The translations under genes and the position numbers were made by a program. Of a stretch of 64,000 bases of DNA, positions 23,194 to 33,462 are shown piece by piece (position 1 is the first letter of the stretch; every line of letters begins with the position of its first letter). The stretch is from contig NZ_REFZ01000014.1 in NCBI RefSeq assembly GCF_003841465.1, positions 1 to 64,000 on the forward strand. Reading direction: 5' to 3'. This DNA is from Natrarchaeobius oligotrophus. Lineage in GTDB: Archaea > Halobacteriota > Halobacteria > Halobacteriales > Natrialbaceae. The notes under the pieces are model-generated. The model was given only the letters and a program-made list of their open reading frames with translations. It had not been told where the DNA came from and ran no database searches.

Positions 23194-25998
23194 TCACGGG
23201 TCGGTCGCAATCTCGAGGCGAAGGCCACCGTCCCCGCTCTCGCCGGCGGCAACGTCCCAGCCGTGAGCGTCGACGACCTCGCGGACGATCGCCAGCCCGA
23301 AGCCGGTTCCGTCGGTCGCGGAGCTGTATCCCGACTCGAAGATCGCCTCGCGCTTGTCGGGATCGATTCCGGGTCCGTCGTCGTCGACCGCGAACCCGTC
23401 GTCGGTCGCGGTCACGGTGACGGTCGCGTCTTCACCTGCGTGCTCGCGTGCGTTCCGGAACACGTTTTCGAAGAGTACGACGAGCCGGTCCGCGTCCGCC
23501 TCGACGGTCGGTAACGAGTCGTCCCGAACGACCTCGAGGTCGGGGTCGACCGTTCGCCGGGCGCGGTCGACGACCGACTCGAGGGCGACCGGTTCCCTTC
23601 CGGAGAGGCGCTTGCCGCTTCGGGCGAGGGTCAGAACGTTCTCGACGAGGTCGTCCATGCGATCCAGCGCCCACTCGACCTCCTCGAGGTGGGTGTCGAT
23701 CGGCGCGTCGATCTCCCGGCCGTGATCCGAGACGATCGCGTCGACGGCCTCGAGGTGGCCGCTCGCGAGGGTCAGCGGGTTCCGGAGATCGTGGGACACG
23801 GTTCCCGCGAACTGCTCGAGACGCTCGTTCTGGCGCTCGAGCTCGCGACTTCGGCGGGCGAGTTGTGCCTCGCGCTGGGCGCGCTCGAGGGCGGCTTCGA
23901 CGTTGGATGCGAGGATCTTCGCGAACGTGAGAACCTCGGCGTCGAAGTCGTTCGGTTCCGTCGAGGCGACGATGAAGACGCCGTGGTCGTCGAGCGGGAT
24001 GAAGATCTCGCTTCGGATCGGCGTATCGGGGTTTCGGACGCTGGGATCGCGTCGAACGTCGCCGTGGGCGATCAGTTCGGTCGATTCGTAAGCGTCCCAG
24101 GCGATTCCGCCGTCGGGTTCGATCGTCGGAATCGAGCCGAGCAGCTCCCGGGTCTCCGCGGTGGTGGCCGCCGGCGCGAGGCCGCCGGCGTCCTCGTCGT
24201 AGAGGTGAACCGAGTTGAGTTCGAGTCCGAGCGCGTCGCGTGCGATCTCCGTCGCGACGGTTGCGACGTCGCCGGCTCCCTCGGCGGCCATCAGCCGCCG
24301 CGTTCCGTCGTGGAGGTCGTGGATGCGTCGCTCGCGCTCCTTTCGGTCGCTGACGTCCCGGATGACCCCGGCGCTGCCGACGAACGAGCCGTCCTCGTCG
24401 AGCAGCGGTGCGAGATTGTTCTCCGCGACGTAGGGGTCGTCCGACGCGGGCTCGACGGTCATCTCGAAGGCACCCCACTGTCGCTCGTCGTCCGCGAGCA
24501 GTTCGGCGATGAGGTCAGTTCCACGCTCGACGTCCTCGCGTGGCATGTAGTCGGTCGCGTGGCGGCCGACGATCGTCTCGCGCTCTTCGCCGAGCGTTCG
24601 AGCCATCGCCTCGTTTATCATCTGGATCCAGCCGTCCGGATCGAGGACGTACATCGGGTCGCCGACCGTCTCGACGAGCGTCCGATACCGCTCGAGGTCG
24701 CGTTCGCGGCGCTTGCGCTCGGTGATGTCCGTGTAGATCGCGTACTCGTGGACGTCGGTTCCCGCGTCGACGGCGAATCCTCGGGCGAGAAACTCCCGCG
24801 GGCCGTCCGCGGTGAGCCGTTCGACGTCGTCCGAGACGACCGTCCCCTCGCGGACGCCGATCGGCTCCCTCCCGTCCGGAACGATTTGCTCGGCCACCGG
24901 GGTGCCGACGACGTCGGTGCGATCGAAGCCGAACAGGTCCTCGAATGCCGGATTGACGTCGAGGATTCGGTTCGGCTCCTCGGCTTCGGTGAGCACGATC
25001 GCGTCGGGGACGCTCTCGAACAGCGCGACGAACCGATCGCGCTCGCTACGAAGCGCCCGCTCCGTTCTGATCCGGTCGATCGCCGACGCGACGTGCGTCG
25101 CGACGAACTCGAGCAGGTAGAGATCCGAATCGGCGAACGCGGCGACCTCGGTCGAGGTGGCCAGAACGACGCCTTCGTCCCCGACGGGAACGGCTGCGAC
25201 GGATCTGATCGCGGACGCATCCTCGTCGATCCGGGCCCCGTCACCGCCCTCGGTTGTCACCGACTCGCCTGGCGGTTCGTCGAGTCGATCCGGCTCGTCG
25301 CTTCGGAACACTCTCTCGGCGAATTCGTGAACGTCAGGCCGGTCGAAGGCCGTCTCGGCACGGCGACTGGACGTCGTGACTGCTACCAGTTCGGCTGACG
25401 ATTCTCCGCGATCCGCGTGAAGGTCCACCAGCAGGGCCGTCGATCCGGCGTCGAGCAGCCGATCCGTCGTATCGACCGCGAGCTGATACGTCTCCGCGAT
25501 CGTCTCGCAGGAGTCGAACGCCAGCGCGACCTCGTGGAGGTCGTCGTCGCGGCCCCGCCCGTCGGAATCGGACGTCACCGTCAGCACTTGCTCGAGCAGT
25601 CGATCGACCGGATCCGGGCCCGTTTTCGGGACGTACCCGGACGCGCCGGCGGCGAGAACGTCGCTCGCGATCGTCTCGTCGCCGTCGGTGTAGACGACCG
25701 TCGGGACGCGATCGGTCGGCAGCGCCTCGAGTACAGAACGGTCGTTGCCCTCGGCAGGTCCGTCGGTACCGTCGAGAGGATTTCCGTCGGACTCGAGGTC
25801 GCACTCTGTGATCAGACAATCGTACCGACCGTTCGCCTCCGCGAGCGTCGATCGAAGGTCGTCGCCGGTCGACACGGTGTCGACGTCGTCGATCGCGGCG
25901 TGGCCCTCGAGCTCGCGGACGATTCGTCTCCGGCTCTCCTCGTCTCGATCGGCGTAGAGAACGGAGATCGAACGGTTCCCGGCTCCCGGTTCCGCCAT
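23194..25998 (-). CDS. Multi-sensor histidine kinase with atypical receiver domain
   Basis: A 934-residue cytosolic signal kinase. In order: receiver-like domain (about 10-145), GAF (about 155-310), PAS (about 320-430), PAS with PAC (about 440-565), GAF (about 575-710), HisKA (about 725-800) with SHDLRNPL, and HATPase (about 820-930) with NVFRNAREHAG, DDGPGI and GTGFGLAI boxes. No transmembrane helix is visible, so it senses intracellular signals. The receiver is odd: the usual phospho-acceptor Asp in the C-x-x-S/T-D motif is Glu (CLITECDL), while the conserved Lys (YVPK) is kept. No response regulator gene is adjacent. The gene is divergent from carB. Confidence 0.88.
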   Translation of the reverse strand: MAEPGAGNRSISVLYADRDEESRRRIVRELEGHAAIDDVDTVSTGDDLRSTLAEANGRYDCLITECDLESDGNPLDGTDGPAEGNDRSVLEALPTDRVPTVVYTDGDETIASDVLAAGASGYVPKTGPDPVDRLLEQVLTVTSDSDGRGRDDDLHEVALAFDSCETIAETYQLAVDTTDRLLDAGSTALLVDLHADRGESSAELVAVTTSSRRAETAFDRPDVHEFAERVFRSDEPDRLDEPPGESVTTEGGDGARIDEDASAIRSVAAVPVGDEGVVLATSTEVAAFADSDLYLLEFVATHVASAIDRIRTERALRSERDRFVALFESVPDAIVLTEAEEPNRILDVNPAFEDLFGFDRTDVVGTPVAEQIVPDGREPIGVREGTVVSDDVERLTADGPREFLARGFAVDAGTDVHEYAIYTDITERKRRERDLERYRTLVETVGDPMYVLDPDGWIQMINEAMARTLGEERETIVGRHATDYMPREDVERGTDLIAELLADDERQWGAFEMTVEPASDDPYVAENNLAPLLDEDGSFVGSAGVIRDVSDRKERERRIHDLHDGTRRLMAAEGAGDVATVATEIARDALGLELNSVHLYDEDAGGLAPAATTAETRELLGSIPTIEPDGGIAWDAYESTELIAHGDVRRDPSVRNPDTPIRSEIFIPLDDHGVFIVASTEPNDFDAEVLTFAKILASNVEAALERAQREAQLARRSRELERQNERLEQFAGTVSHDLRNPLTLASGHLEAVDAIVSDHGREIDAPIDTHLEEVEWALDRMDDLVENVLTLARSGKRLSGREPVALESVVDRARRTVDPDLEVVRDDSLPTVEADADRLVVLFENVFRNAREHAGEDATVTVTATDDGFAVDDDGPGIDPDKREAIFESGYSSATDGTGFGLAIVREVVDAHGWDVAAGESGDGGLRLEIATDP

Positions 25999-26214
25999 TT
26001 CGTCGTCGGAACGATGCGACGGATCGGTATAAGCCGTTTGGCCACGCCGGAGCTGCGACGAGCGCGCTCGGGCATCGAACGGCGTGCCGGAGACCGGATC
26101 GTCGTCGGCCGAGCGCGTTCACTCGCCGGAGTTCGAAATTCGAAAAGTGGTTTCGAGAATCGTATCGTTTCGTGGGGCTTATTACGATGTACGAACTCCG
26201 GACGAACAAGACCA

Positions 26215-29200
26215 ATGAGCACGGACCACGACGGGAGCTCGACCGGGGACGGACGCACGATCTTGCTCATCGGGAGCGGCCCGATCCAGATCGGACAGGC
26301 CGCCGAGTTCGATTACTCGGGCGCACAGGCGTGTCGCGCCCTCCAGGAGGAGGGAGCGCGCGTCGTCCTCGTCAACTCGAATCCCGCGACGATCATGACC
26401 GATCCGGAGATGGCGGATCAGGTCTACATCGAGCCGATCACGACCGAGGCGATCGCCGAGATCATTCGCAAGGAAAATCCCGACGGCGTCATCGCCGGGC
26501 TGGGCGGCCAGACCGGACTCAACGTCACCGCCGAACTCGCCGAAGCAGGCGTCCTGGAGGAGTACGACGTCGAGATCATGGGAACGCCGCTGGATACGAT
26601 CTACGCGACGGAGGACCGAGACCTCTTTCGCCAGCGCATGGAGAAGATCGGCCAGCCGGTTCCCAGGTCGACTACCATCGCACTCGATGAGGACGAGGAG
26701 GTTTCGGAGCTTACCGAAGCGGATCTCGAAGAACGCGTTCAGGCCGCCGTCGACGAGGTCGGCGGACTCCCGGTAATCGCGCGTACGACCTACACGTTGG
26801 GCGGGTCCGGCTCGGGTGTCGTCCACGAGTTCGACGAACTCCTCGCCCGCGTCCGCAAGGGGCTTCGCCTCTCGCGCAACAGCGAGGTGCTCATCACCGA
26901 ATCCATCGCGGGCTGGGTCGAGTACGAGTACGAGGTGATGCGCGACGCCGACGACTCCTGTATCATCATCTGCAACATGGAAAACATCGATCCGATGGGA
27001 ATCCACACCGGGGAGTCGACGGTCGTCACGCCCTCCCAGATCGTTCCCGACGAGGGCCACCAGGAGATGCGCACCGCGGCGCTCGACGTCATCCGCGAAC
27101 TCGGCATTCAGGGCGGCTGTAACATCCAGTTCGCCTGGCGCGACGACGGCACGCCCGGCGGCGAGTACCGCGTCGTCGAGGTGAACCCCCGCGTCTCTCG
27201 CTCCTCCGCGCTGGCCTCGAAGGCGACCGGCTACCCGATCGCCCGCGTCACCGCGAAGGTCGCGCTGGGCAAGCGCCTCCACGAGATCGAAAACGAGATC
27301 ACCGGCGAGACGACCGCGGCGTTCGAGCCCGCGATCGACTACGTCGTGACCAAGGTGCCGCGGTGGCCCAAGGACAAGTTCGACGACGTCGACTTCGAGC
27401 TCACCACCGCGATGAAGTCGACCGGCGAGGCGATGGCGATCGGACGCACCTTCGAGGAGAGCCTGCTGAAGGCGCTTCGCTCCTCGGAGTACGACCCCGA
27501 CGTCGACTGGGACGACGTGAGCGACGAGGAACTCGAGGAACGCTACCTCGCGCGTCCGTCGCCGGACCGACCGTACGCGATGTTCGAGGCGTTCGATCGC
27601 GGCTACACGGTCGAGGAGGTCGTCGACCTCACGGGCATCTTCGAGTGGTACGTCGAACGCTACGCGCGCATCGCGAACTCCGTGCGCGCCGCCGCCGAGG
27701 GCGATTTCACCGAGGCCGCGATCGCCGGCCACACGAACGCCACGATCGCCGCGGCCGCCGGAACCGACGTCGACGCGGTCGAACAGGACGTCCCCGGACG
27801 CACCTACAAACAGGTCGACACCTGCGCCGGCGAGTTCGAGGCCGAGACGCCGTACTACTACTCCGCGCGCAAGACGGAGTTCGAGTCCGGTCCGCTGATT
27901 GGCGACGCCGCTGCCGGCGAACTCGAGGTCTCCCGAGACGTCGAGAGCGTCGTCGTGGTCGGCGGCGGTCCGATCCGCATCGGGCAGGGCGTCGAGTTCG
28001 ACTACTGCTCGGTCCACGCGATCCAGGCGCTTCGCGAACTCGGCATCGACGCTCACGTCGTCAACAACAACCCCGAAACGGTCTCGACGGACTACGACAC
28101 CTCCGACGGGCTGTTCTTCGAGCCGATCACGGCCGAGGAGGTCGCGGACGTCGCCGAGGCGGCCGACGCCGACGGCGTGATGGTCCAGTTCGGCGGCCAG
28201 ACTTCCGTCAACATCGCCGAACCGCTCGCCGAGGAGATCGACCGCCGCGGCCTCGACTGCGAGGTGATGGGCACCTCCGTCGAAGCGATGGACTTAGCGG
28301 AGGACCGCGACCGGTTCAACGCGCTCATGGACGAACTCGAGATCGCCCAACCCGAGGGCGGAACGGCGTACTCGAAAGAGGAGGCGCTCGAACTCGCCCA
28401 CGAGATCGGTTACCCCGTCCTCGTCCGCCCCTCCTACGTCCTCGGCGGTCGCGCGATGGACGTCGTCTACGACGACGACGAACTCGAGACGTACATCGAG
28501 GAGGCCGTCCGCGTCTCCCCGGATAAGCCGATCCTCGTGGACGACTTCCTCGAGGACGCGATCGAACTCGACGTCGACGCCGTCTCCGACGGCCGCTCGG
28601 TGCTGATCGGCGGCATCATGGAACACGTCGAGACCGCGGGCGTCCACTCCGGCGACTCCGCCTGCATGATCCCGCCGCGCTCGCTCGACGAGGACACCCT
28701 GGAGCGCGTCCGCGAGGTCACCGAGGACATCGCGGCGGCGCTGAAGACCAAGGGGCTGTTGAACGTACAACTCGCCGTTCGCGACGGTGAGAGCGAGGCG
28801 CAAGGCGCCTCGGAGAACGCGAGCGGTGAAACCGCGAGCGAGGTCTACGTCCTCGAGGCCAACCCGCGCTCTTCTCGCACCGTGCCGTTCATCTCGAAGG
28901 CGACCGGCGTGCCGATCGCAAAGCTCGCCGCGAAGGTGATGGCCGGCGAGACGCTCGCCAGCCTCGAGGCCGAAGAGCAGATTCCGGAACACACCTCGAT
29001 CAAAGAGGTCGTCCTCCCGTTCGACCGCCTGCCGGGGTCGGACCCGCGCCTGGGTCCGGAGATGAAGTCGACCGGCGAGGTGATGGGGACGGCCAGCGAG
29101 TTCGGCATGGCCTACTGGAAGGCCCAGCAGGCCGCCTCGAATGCGGTCAGCGAGGGAACCGCCGTGATCGACCTCGACGTGGACGGCTTCGAGAACCACT

Positions 29201-29439
29201 TCGACGTGCGGGAGTTCGACGACGTGCCGGCGGCCATCCGCGAGGGCACGGTCGATTTCGTCGTCAGCCGCGACCGCGACACCCTCGAGATGGCCGTCGA
29301 AGAGGAGATTCCCTACCTCTCGACGGAAGCCAGCGCCGAAGCGTACGTCGAGGCGCTCGAGGCCGCCGACGGCGACCTCGAGGTCGCGTCGGTGACCGAC
29401 CGACCGAAGCGCGCGGCGACGTGGGGCGCGCCGGAGTAG
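26215..29439 (+). CDS. carB: Carbamoyl-phosphate synthase large subunit
   Basis: A 1074-residue enzyme that makes carbamoyl phosphate from bicarbonate, ammonia (from the CarA glutaminase) and two ATP, for pyrimidine and arginine synthesis. Two homologous ATP-grasp halves are visible. The first begins ILLIGSGPIQIGQAAEFDYS and the second begins VVVVGGGPIRIGQGVEFDY; each has its ATP-grasp NPR motif (VEVNPRVSRSS, LEANPRSSRTVPF). The C-terminal allosteric MGS-like domain follows. Length matches the family. The ATG at 26215 was chosen; longer in-frame extensions cross the promoter and the divergent kinase start. carA is not in the window next to it. Confidence 0.96.
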   Translation: MSTDHDGSSTGDGRTILLIGSGPIQIGQAAEFDYSGAQACRALQEEGARVVLVNSNPATIMTDPEMADQVYIEPITTEAIAEIIRKENPDGVIAGLGGQTGLNVTAELAEAGVLEEYDVEIMGTPLDTIYATEDRDLFRQRMEKIGQPVPRSTTIALDEDEEVSELTEADLEERVQAAVDEVGGLPVIARTTYTLGGSGSGVVHEFDELLARVRKGLRLSRNSEVLITESIAGWVEYEYEVMRDADDSCIIICNMENIDPMGIHTGESTVVTPSQIVPDEGHQEMRTAALDVIRELGIQGGCNIQFAWRDDGTPGGEYRVVEVNPRVSRSSALASKATGYPIARVTAKVALGKRLHEIENEITGETTAAFEPAIDYVVTKVPRWPKDKFDDVDFELTTAMKSTGEAMAIGRTFEESLLKALRSSEYDPDVDWDDVSDEELEERYLARPSPDRPYAMFEAFDRGYTVEEVVDLTGIFEWYVERYARIANSVRAAAEGDFTEAAIAGHTNATIAAAAGTDVDAVEQDVPGRTYKQVDTCAGEFEAETPYYYSARKTEFESGPLIGDAAAGELEVSRDVESVVVVGGGPIRIGQGVEFDYCSVHAIQALRELGIDAHVVNNNPETVSTDYDTSDGLFFEPITAEEVADVAEAADADGVMVQFGGQTSVNIAEPLAEEIDRRGLDCEVMGTSVEAMDLAEDRDRFNALMDELEIAQPEGGTAYSKEEALELAHEIGYPVLVRPSYVLGGRAMDVVYDDDELETYIEEAVRVSPDKPILVDDFLEDAIELDVDAVSDGRSVLIGGIMEHVETAGVHSGDSACMIPPRSLDEDTLERVREVTEDIAAALKTKGLLNVQLAVRDGESEAQGASENASGETASEVYVLEANPRSSRTVPFISKATGVPIAKLAAKVMAGETLASLEAEEQIPEHTSIKEVVLPFDRLPGSDPRLGPEMKSTGEVMGTASEFGMAYWKAQQAASNAVSEGTAVIDLDVDGFENHFDVREFDDVPAAIREGTVDFVVSRDRDTLEMAVEEEIPYLSTEASAEAYVEALEAADGDLEVASVTDRPKRAATWGAPE

Positions 29440-29590
29440 TCCCGCGACCGAGACCGAGAGCGCGGTCGGCGTCCAACTCCCGGGCCGTTTTCGACTTGGC
29501 GTATACAGATTTCCGGATAGAGGGACGTTTCCTCGTAGACGCGATCTTTCGGAGCTCGACGCCACGTCCGGGTGATCGGAGCGCGGTCGC

Positions 29591-30778
29591 TCACCGCGCG
29601 ACGGGCTCGAGCGACACCGGGTACTCGGTCAGGTTCTCGTAGCCGTCCTCGGTGACGACCACCAGATCCTCGATTCGGACGCCGCCGACCGTCGGCTCGT
29701 AGATTCCCGGTTCGATCGTCAGCACGTGACCGGGCTCGAGTTCGCCGCCCGCGGGCGAGACGCTCGGCTCCTCGTGGATGTCCAAGCCGACGCCGTGGCC
29801 CGTGCTGTGGATGAAGCCGGTCTCCGTACTCGGGTCGCTACGGAGCGTCTCGTAGCCCGCGTCCTCGATCACGTCGCAGGCCACGTCGTGGACCGCAGCG
29901 CCCGTGACGCCGGGTTCGACCGCCTCGAGGGCCGCCCGGTAGGCCCGTTCGGTCACCTCGTACCGTCGGCGGGCCTCCTCGCCGGGATCGCCGCGGGCGA
30001 ACGTCCGCGTGAGGTCGCCGAAGTAGCCGGATTCCTTGTCCCGCGGAAAGATGTCGATCACGATCAGTTCGTTCGCACGAAGCGGGCCGCTCCCCCGGTC
30101 GTGGGGGTCGGCACCGTCGGCACCGCAGACGACGATAGTCTCGTCGAGCCCGCAGCCGTGCCGGAGGAGTGTGACCTCGATCTCCTCTTTGACGCGCTCG
30201 CTCGTGAGGGGTTCGCCGCCGTGGACGAGCACGCCGTCGTCGATGTCGGCGCTCGCGATCAGTTCCTCCGCGGTCGCCATCGCGGCCTCGTTCGCCCGCT
30301 GGCTCGCCGCGATCCGGTCGATCTCCCACTCGGTTTTGGTCGCGCGAATCCCCTCGACGATCCCCTCCGGTTCGACCGTCACGGAGACCCCACGATCGCG
30401 GAGCCCGTCGGCGGTTCCCGTCGGAAAGTTCCGCGGAACCGCGACCGACTCGACCCCGTGGTCGGTGAGAAACGCCTCGAGCGCGCGGACCTTCCCCTCG
30501 TGGCGACCGTGTTCGGCGACCAGCGCCTGGTAGTCGTAGGCGGCCCGGCGGGAGACCGAATCCGCGTTCGCGTCGGCGCTCGCCCGGCCGTACTCGAGCC
30601 CCGAGACGAGCAGGTGGACGCCCTCGTCCGTGACGAGCGTCTGGTACGGATCGGGCGCGGTGAACCCGGAGACGTACCGCTGGTCGGAGTCCGACCCGTC
30701 GGCGTCGATGCAGTAGCCGTCGATCCCCTCCGACTCGAGGAACGCCCGAAGCGGCGAGAGATCGGCTTCCACGTTCAT
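29591..30778 (-). CDS. M24-family Xaa-Pro peptidase
   Basis: A 395-residue metallopeptidase with the pita-bread fold, predicted to cleave N-terminal residues before proline. The N-terminal creatinase-like domain covers about 1-140 and the catalytic domain 150-395. The five metal ligands can be seen in order: Asp in VIDIFPRD, Asp in YFGDLTRTF, His in STGHGVGLDIHE, Glu in TIEPGIY and Glu in RIEDLVVV. These bind two divalent metals. The gene is convergent with carB and divergent from aroA. Length and motifs match the family closely. Confidence 0.9.
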   Translation of the reverse strand: MNVEADLSPLRAFLESEGIDGYCIDADGSDSDQRYVSGFTAPDPYQTLVTDEGVHLLVSGLEYGRASADANADSVSRRAAYDYQALVAEHGRHEGKVRALEAFLTDHGVESVAVPRNFPTGTADGLRDRGVSVTVEPEGIVEGIRATKTEWEIDRIAASQRANEAAMATAEELIASADIDDGVLVHGGEPLTSERVKEEIEVTLLRHGCGLDETIVVCGADGADPHDRGSGPLRANELIVIDIFPRDKESGYFGDLTRTFARGDPGEEARRRYEVTERAYRAALEAVEPGVTGAAVHDVACDVIEDAGYETLRSDPSTETGFIHSTGHGVGLDIHEEPSVSPAGGELEPGHVLTIEPGIYEPTVGGVRIEDLVVVTEDGYENLTEYPVSLEPVAR

Positions 30779-30830
30779 ACCCCGGTTTGGGGCCGGCGGC
30801 TACATAGCAACTGCGGAGACGAAACGGTAC

Positions 30831-30903
30831 GATTCGGACGCGATACTACCGAGTAACGCGATCCGGACGCGATGGCGACGAACGAACGGAATCCGGACGC
30901 GAT
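30831..30903. repeat. Three direct repeats upstream of aroA
   Basis: The 14-mer GATCCGGACGCGAT (with one or two changes) occurs at 30831, 30860 and 30890, spaced 29 and 30 bases. It lies between the divergent M24 peptidase and aroA. Regular spacing of nearly three helical turns could suit cooperative protein binding. Confidence 0.6.
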
Positions 30904-30986
30904 GACGACGGACCGACTCGACCCGACCCGGTCGGGATACCGACCGGATCGGTATCGGTATAGGGCGGCCACGCCACAGACCGACC

Positions 30987-32279
30987 ATGAACGTCACGAT
31001 CTTTCCCTCGAGCGTCGAGGGGACGGTTCGGGCACCGCCGTCGAAGAGCTACACCCACCGAGCGATCCTCGCCGCCGGCTACGCCGAGCGGGCGACCGTC
31101 GAGGACGGGCTGTGGAGTGCTGACACGCGGGCGACTGCCCGCGCCGTGGGACTATTCGGCGGCGCGGTGAGTCGACGCGACGACGGCACGCTCGAGATCG
31201 AGGGCTTCGACGGCGCGCCGGACGTTCCGGCGGACGTCATCGACTGTGAGAACAGCGGGACGACGATGCGACTCGTCACGGCGACGGCCGCCCTCGCCGA
31301 CGGGACCTCGGTGCTCACCGGCGACGAGTCGCTTCGATCGCGTCCCCAGGGTCCGCTTCTCGAGGCGATCACCGATCTCGGCGCGAGCGCCGAGAGCACC
31401 CGCGGAAACGGCCGGGCACCGCTGGTCGTCACCGGCCCCCTCTCCGGAACTGCGGTGTCGATCCCCGGCGACGTCTCCTCGCAGTACGTGACGGCCCTGC
31501 TGATGGCGGGTGCTGTCACCGACGACGGAATCGAGATCAGCCTCGAGACGGAGCTCAAGTCTGCACCGTACGTCGAGATCACGATCGAACTGCTGTCGGC
31601 GTTCGGCGTCGACGTCCGCCGAACCGAGGACGGGTTCGCCGTCGACGGCGGCCAGCGGTACGACCCTGAGGGCGGCGAGTACGCCGTTCCCGGTGACTTC
31701 TCGTCGATCTCCTATCCCCTCGCGGCCGGCGCGATCGCGGGTGAGGAGGGCGTCCGAATCGAAGGTGCCCACCCGAGCGCACAGGGCGACAGCGCGATCG
31801 TCGAGATCGTCGACCGGATGGGTGCGAACGTCGACTGGGACCGCAAAGCGGGAACGATCGACGTCTCCGCCGACTCGCTCGAGGGCGTCGAGGTCTCCGT
31901 CGAGGATACGCCGGACCTGTTGCCGACGATCGCCTCCCTGGGTGCCGTCGCCGACGGCGACACCCGGATCGTCGACGCCGAGCACGTCCGCTACAAGGAG
32001 ACCGATCGCGTGAGCGCGATGGCCGACGAACTCGGGAAACTCGGTGTCGAGACGACCGAAGAACACGACTCGCTGACGGTTCACGGACGCGAATCCGACC
32101 TCGTGGGTGCGAACGTCGACGGTCGTGGCGACCACCGGATCGTCATGGCCCTCGCGCTCGCGGGCCTGGTCGCCGACGGCGAGACGACGATCGCCGGGGC
32201 CGAACACGTCGACGTCTCATTTCCGGGCTTCTTCGACGCGCTCGAGGAACTGGGCGCGACGCTCGAGCGCCACGAGTAG
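30987..32279 (+). CDS. aroA: 3-phosphoshikimate 1-carboxyvinyltransferase (EPSP synthase)
   Basis: A 430-residue enzyme of the shikimate pathway that joins phosphoenolpyruvate to shikimate 3-phosphate. Family motifs are clear: [17 protein letters not shown] near the N-terminus, [11 protein letters not shown] (the LGNAGT-like motif), [12 protein letters not shown], and the C-terminal [15 protein letters not shown] followed by [13 protein letters not shown]. Length fits the family. A TATA element (GGTATAGG near 30957) about 28 bases before the ATG predicts a leaderless mRNA. aroC, a later step of the same pathway, is at 42146 but is not linked as an operon. Confidence 0.96.
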   Translation: MNVTIFPSSVEGTVRAPPSKSYTHRAILAAGYAERATVEDGLWSADTRATARAVGLFGGAVSRRDDGTLEIEGFDGAPDVPADVIDCENSGTTMRLVTATAALADGTSVLTGDESLRSRPQGPLLEAITDLGASAESTRGNGRAPLVVTGPLSGTAVSIPGDVSSQYVTALLMAGAVTDDGIEISLETELKSAPYVEITIELLSAFGVDVRRTEDGFAVDGGQRYDPEGGEYAVPGDFSSISYPLAAGAIAGEEGVRIEGAHPSAQGDSAIVEIVDRMGANVDWDRKAGTIDVSADSLEGVEVSVEDTPDLLPTIASLGAVADGDTRIVDAEHVRYKETDRVSAMADELGKLGVETTEEHDSLTVHGRESDLVGANVDGRGDHRIVMALALAGLVADGETTIAGAEHVDVSFPGFFDALEELGATLERHE

Positions 32280-32439
32280 GCGGCGGTCACCCGGCTGCAG
32301 GCGCGAAGACCGAGGGAGACGCGGGTCCGGGACGCGACCCGCCCGAAGCGAGCAAGCTCCTATTTAACTGTGGGGGCCGTATTGTCGGCCCGCCAGTCCA
32401 TCGTGCGGGTACAGGGTGGAAGGGGCCGTTCATCCAACC

Positions 32440-33270
32440 ATGCCACAGGACTTGACCAGACGACGACTCCTCGGCGGCCTCTCGGCCGCCGGCGTGGCAA
32501 CGCTTGCTGGCTGTACCGGCTCGACGCCCTTCGTCGGGCGTCGCATCGAAGACTCGAAAGAGTTCGATCCGGACGGAGCCGAGACCATCGCGATCGTCGA
32601 ATCCACCGGCGACGTCTCGGTCGCGGGCGACGATCGCGACACCGTGGCGATGGACGTGGTCAAGCAGGCCAGTTCGGTTCGAACCGATCTCGAGGCGCTC
32701 GAACTCACGCGAGAGCGGGTGGACGACGTCCTCGAGTTCAGATCGGAGTACCGATCGGAGACGGGCTGGTTCGAGAGCGAGCCGGCGATGAACCTGGACG
32801 TGGCCGTGCCCGAGGAGCTGGCCGTAGACCGGCTACGAACCAGCACGGGTCGAATCACGGCCCGGAACGTTCGGGGCGACCTCGCCGCCGAATCGAGCAC
32901 CGGCACCGTCCGGATCGAGAGCGTCGACGGAACCGTCGCCGCGGAGACGAGCACCGGCTCCATCGAGATCCGCGACGTCGCGGCCGTCGGTTCGGCGTTC
33001 GCGAGCACGGGCAGCATCGACGCGGAGATTCCGGCCATCGACGGGGATACCGACGTGCGAACGAGCACCGGCGGCGTCGACGCCGCGCTCTCCCCGGATC
33101 TCGACGCGGAGCTCGAGGTCTCGACCTCCACCGGGTCGATCGACGTCGGCGACCTCGAGCTGGACGACGCCCACCGGGACGGCGACTTCCTGCGGGCGAC
33201 GCTCGGGGATGGCGGCCCGCGACTCAGGGTCGAGACGAGCACGGGCAGCATCGCGCTCTCGACGCTGTAG
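32440..33270 (+). CDS. DUF4097-like Tat lipoprotein with repeated STGSI motifs
   Basis: A 276-residue exported protein. It has a twin-arginine signal (TRRRLLGGLSAAGVATLAGC) with a lipobox Cys at residue 23, so it is probably a membrane-anchored lipoprotein outside the cell. The mature part is a repetitive beta-strand array in which each rung carries a T-S-T-G-S-I or S-S-T-G-T-V motif. This is the pattern of the DUF4097 putative-adhesin fold, a beta-helix-like structure. Its ligand is unknown. The ATG at 32440 opens the Tat signal; an ATG at 32416 would put eight residues before it. The gene stands alone between aroA and the sensor cluster. Confidence 0.8.
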   Translation: MPQDLTRRRLLGGLSAAGVATLAGCTGSTPFVGRRIEDSKEFDPDGAETIAIVESTGDVSVAGDDRDTVAMDVVKQASSVRTDLEALELTRERVDDVLEFRSEYRSETGWFESEPAMNLDVAVPEELAVDRLRTSTGRITARNVRGDLAAESSTGTVRIESVDGTVAAETSTGSIEIRDVAAVGSAFASTGSIDAEIPAIDGDTDVRTSTGGVDAALSPDLDAELEVSTSTGSIDVGDLELDDAHRDGDFLRATLGDGGPRLRVETSTGSIALSTL

Positions 33271-33462
33271 CACCTGGCGTGAGGTGTAGGGGAACCGATC
33301 ACGATCGATCGATTCATTTTGTAGACCGGCGATACGGAGGGCAGTCGGTACGGGGACGAACGGCCCGACCGCGACTCGTCGAACTCCAGCGAAGAGACGA
33401 CGCGGCGGCAGGTTTCGTCGGAAGCCGTCTCGAAAAAGAGGATTCGTTGCGGGCCGTCTCGA

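Noticed and set aside
23689-28056. Long antisense frames over the histidine kinase and carB (23689-25398, 26182-28056)
   Set aside because: They lie opposite genes with clear catalytic motifs and have no domain or promoter of their own; another effect of high GC content.
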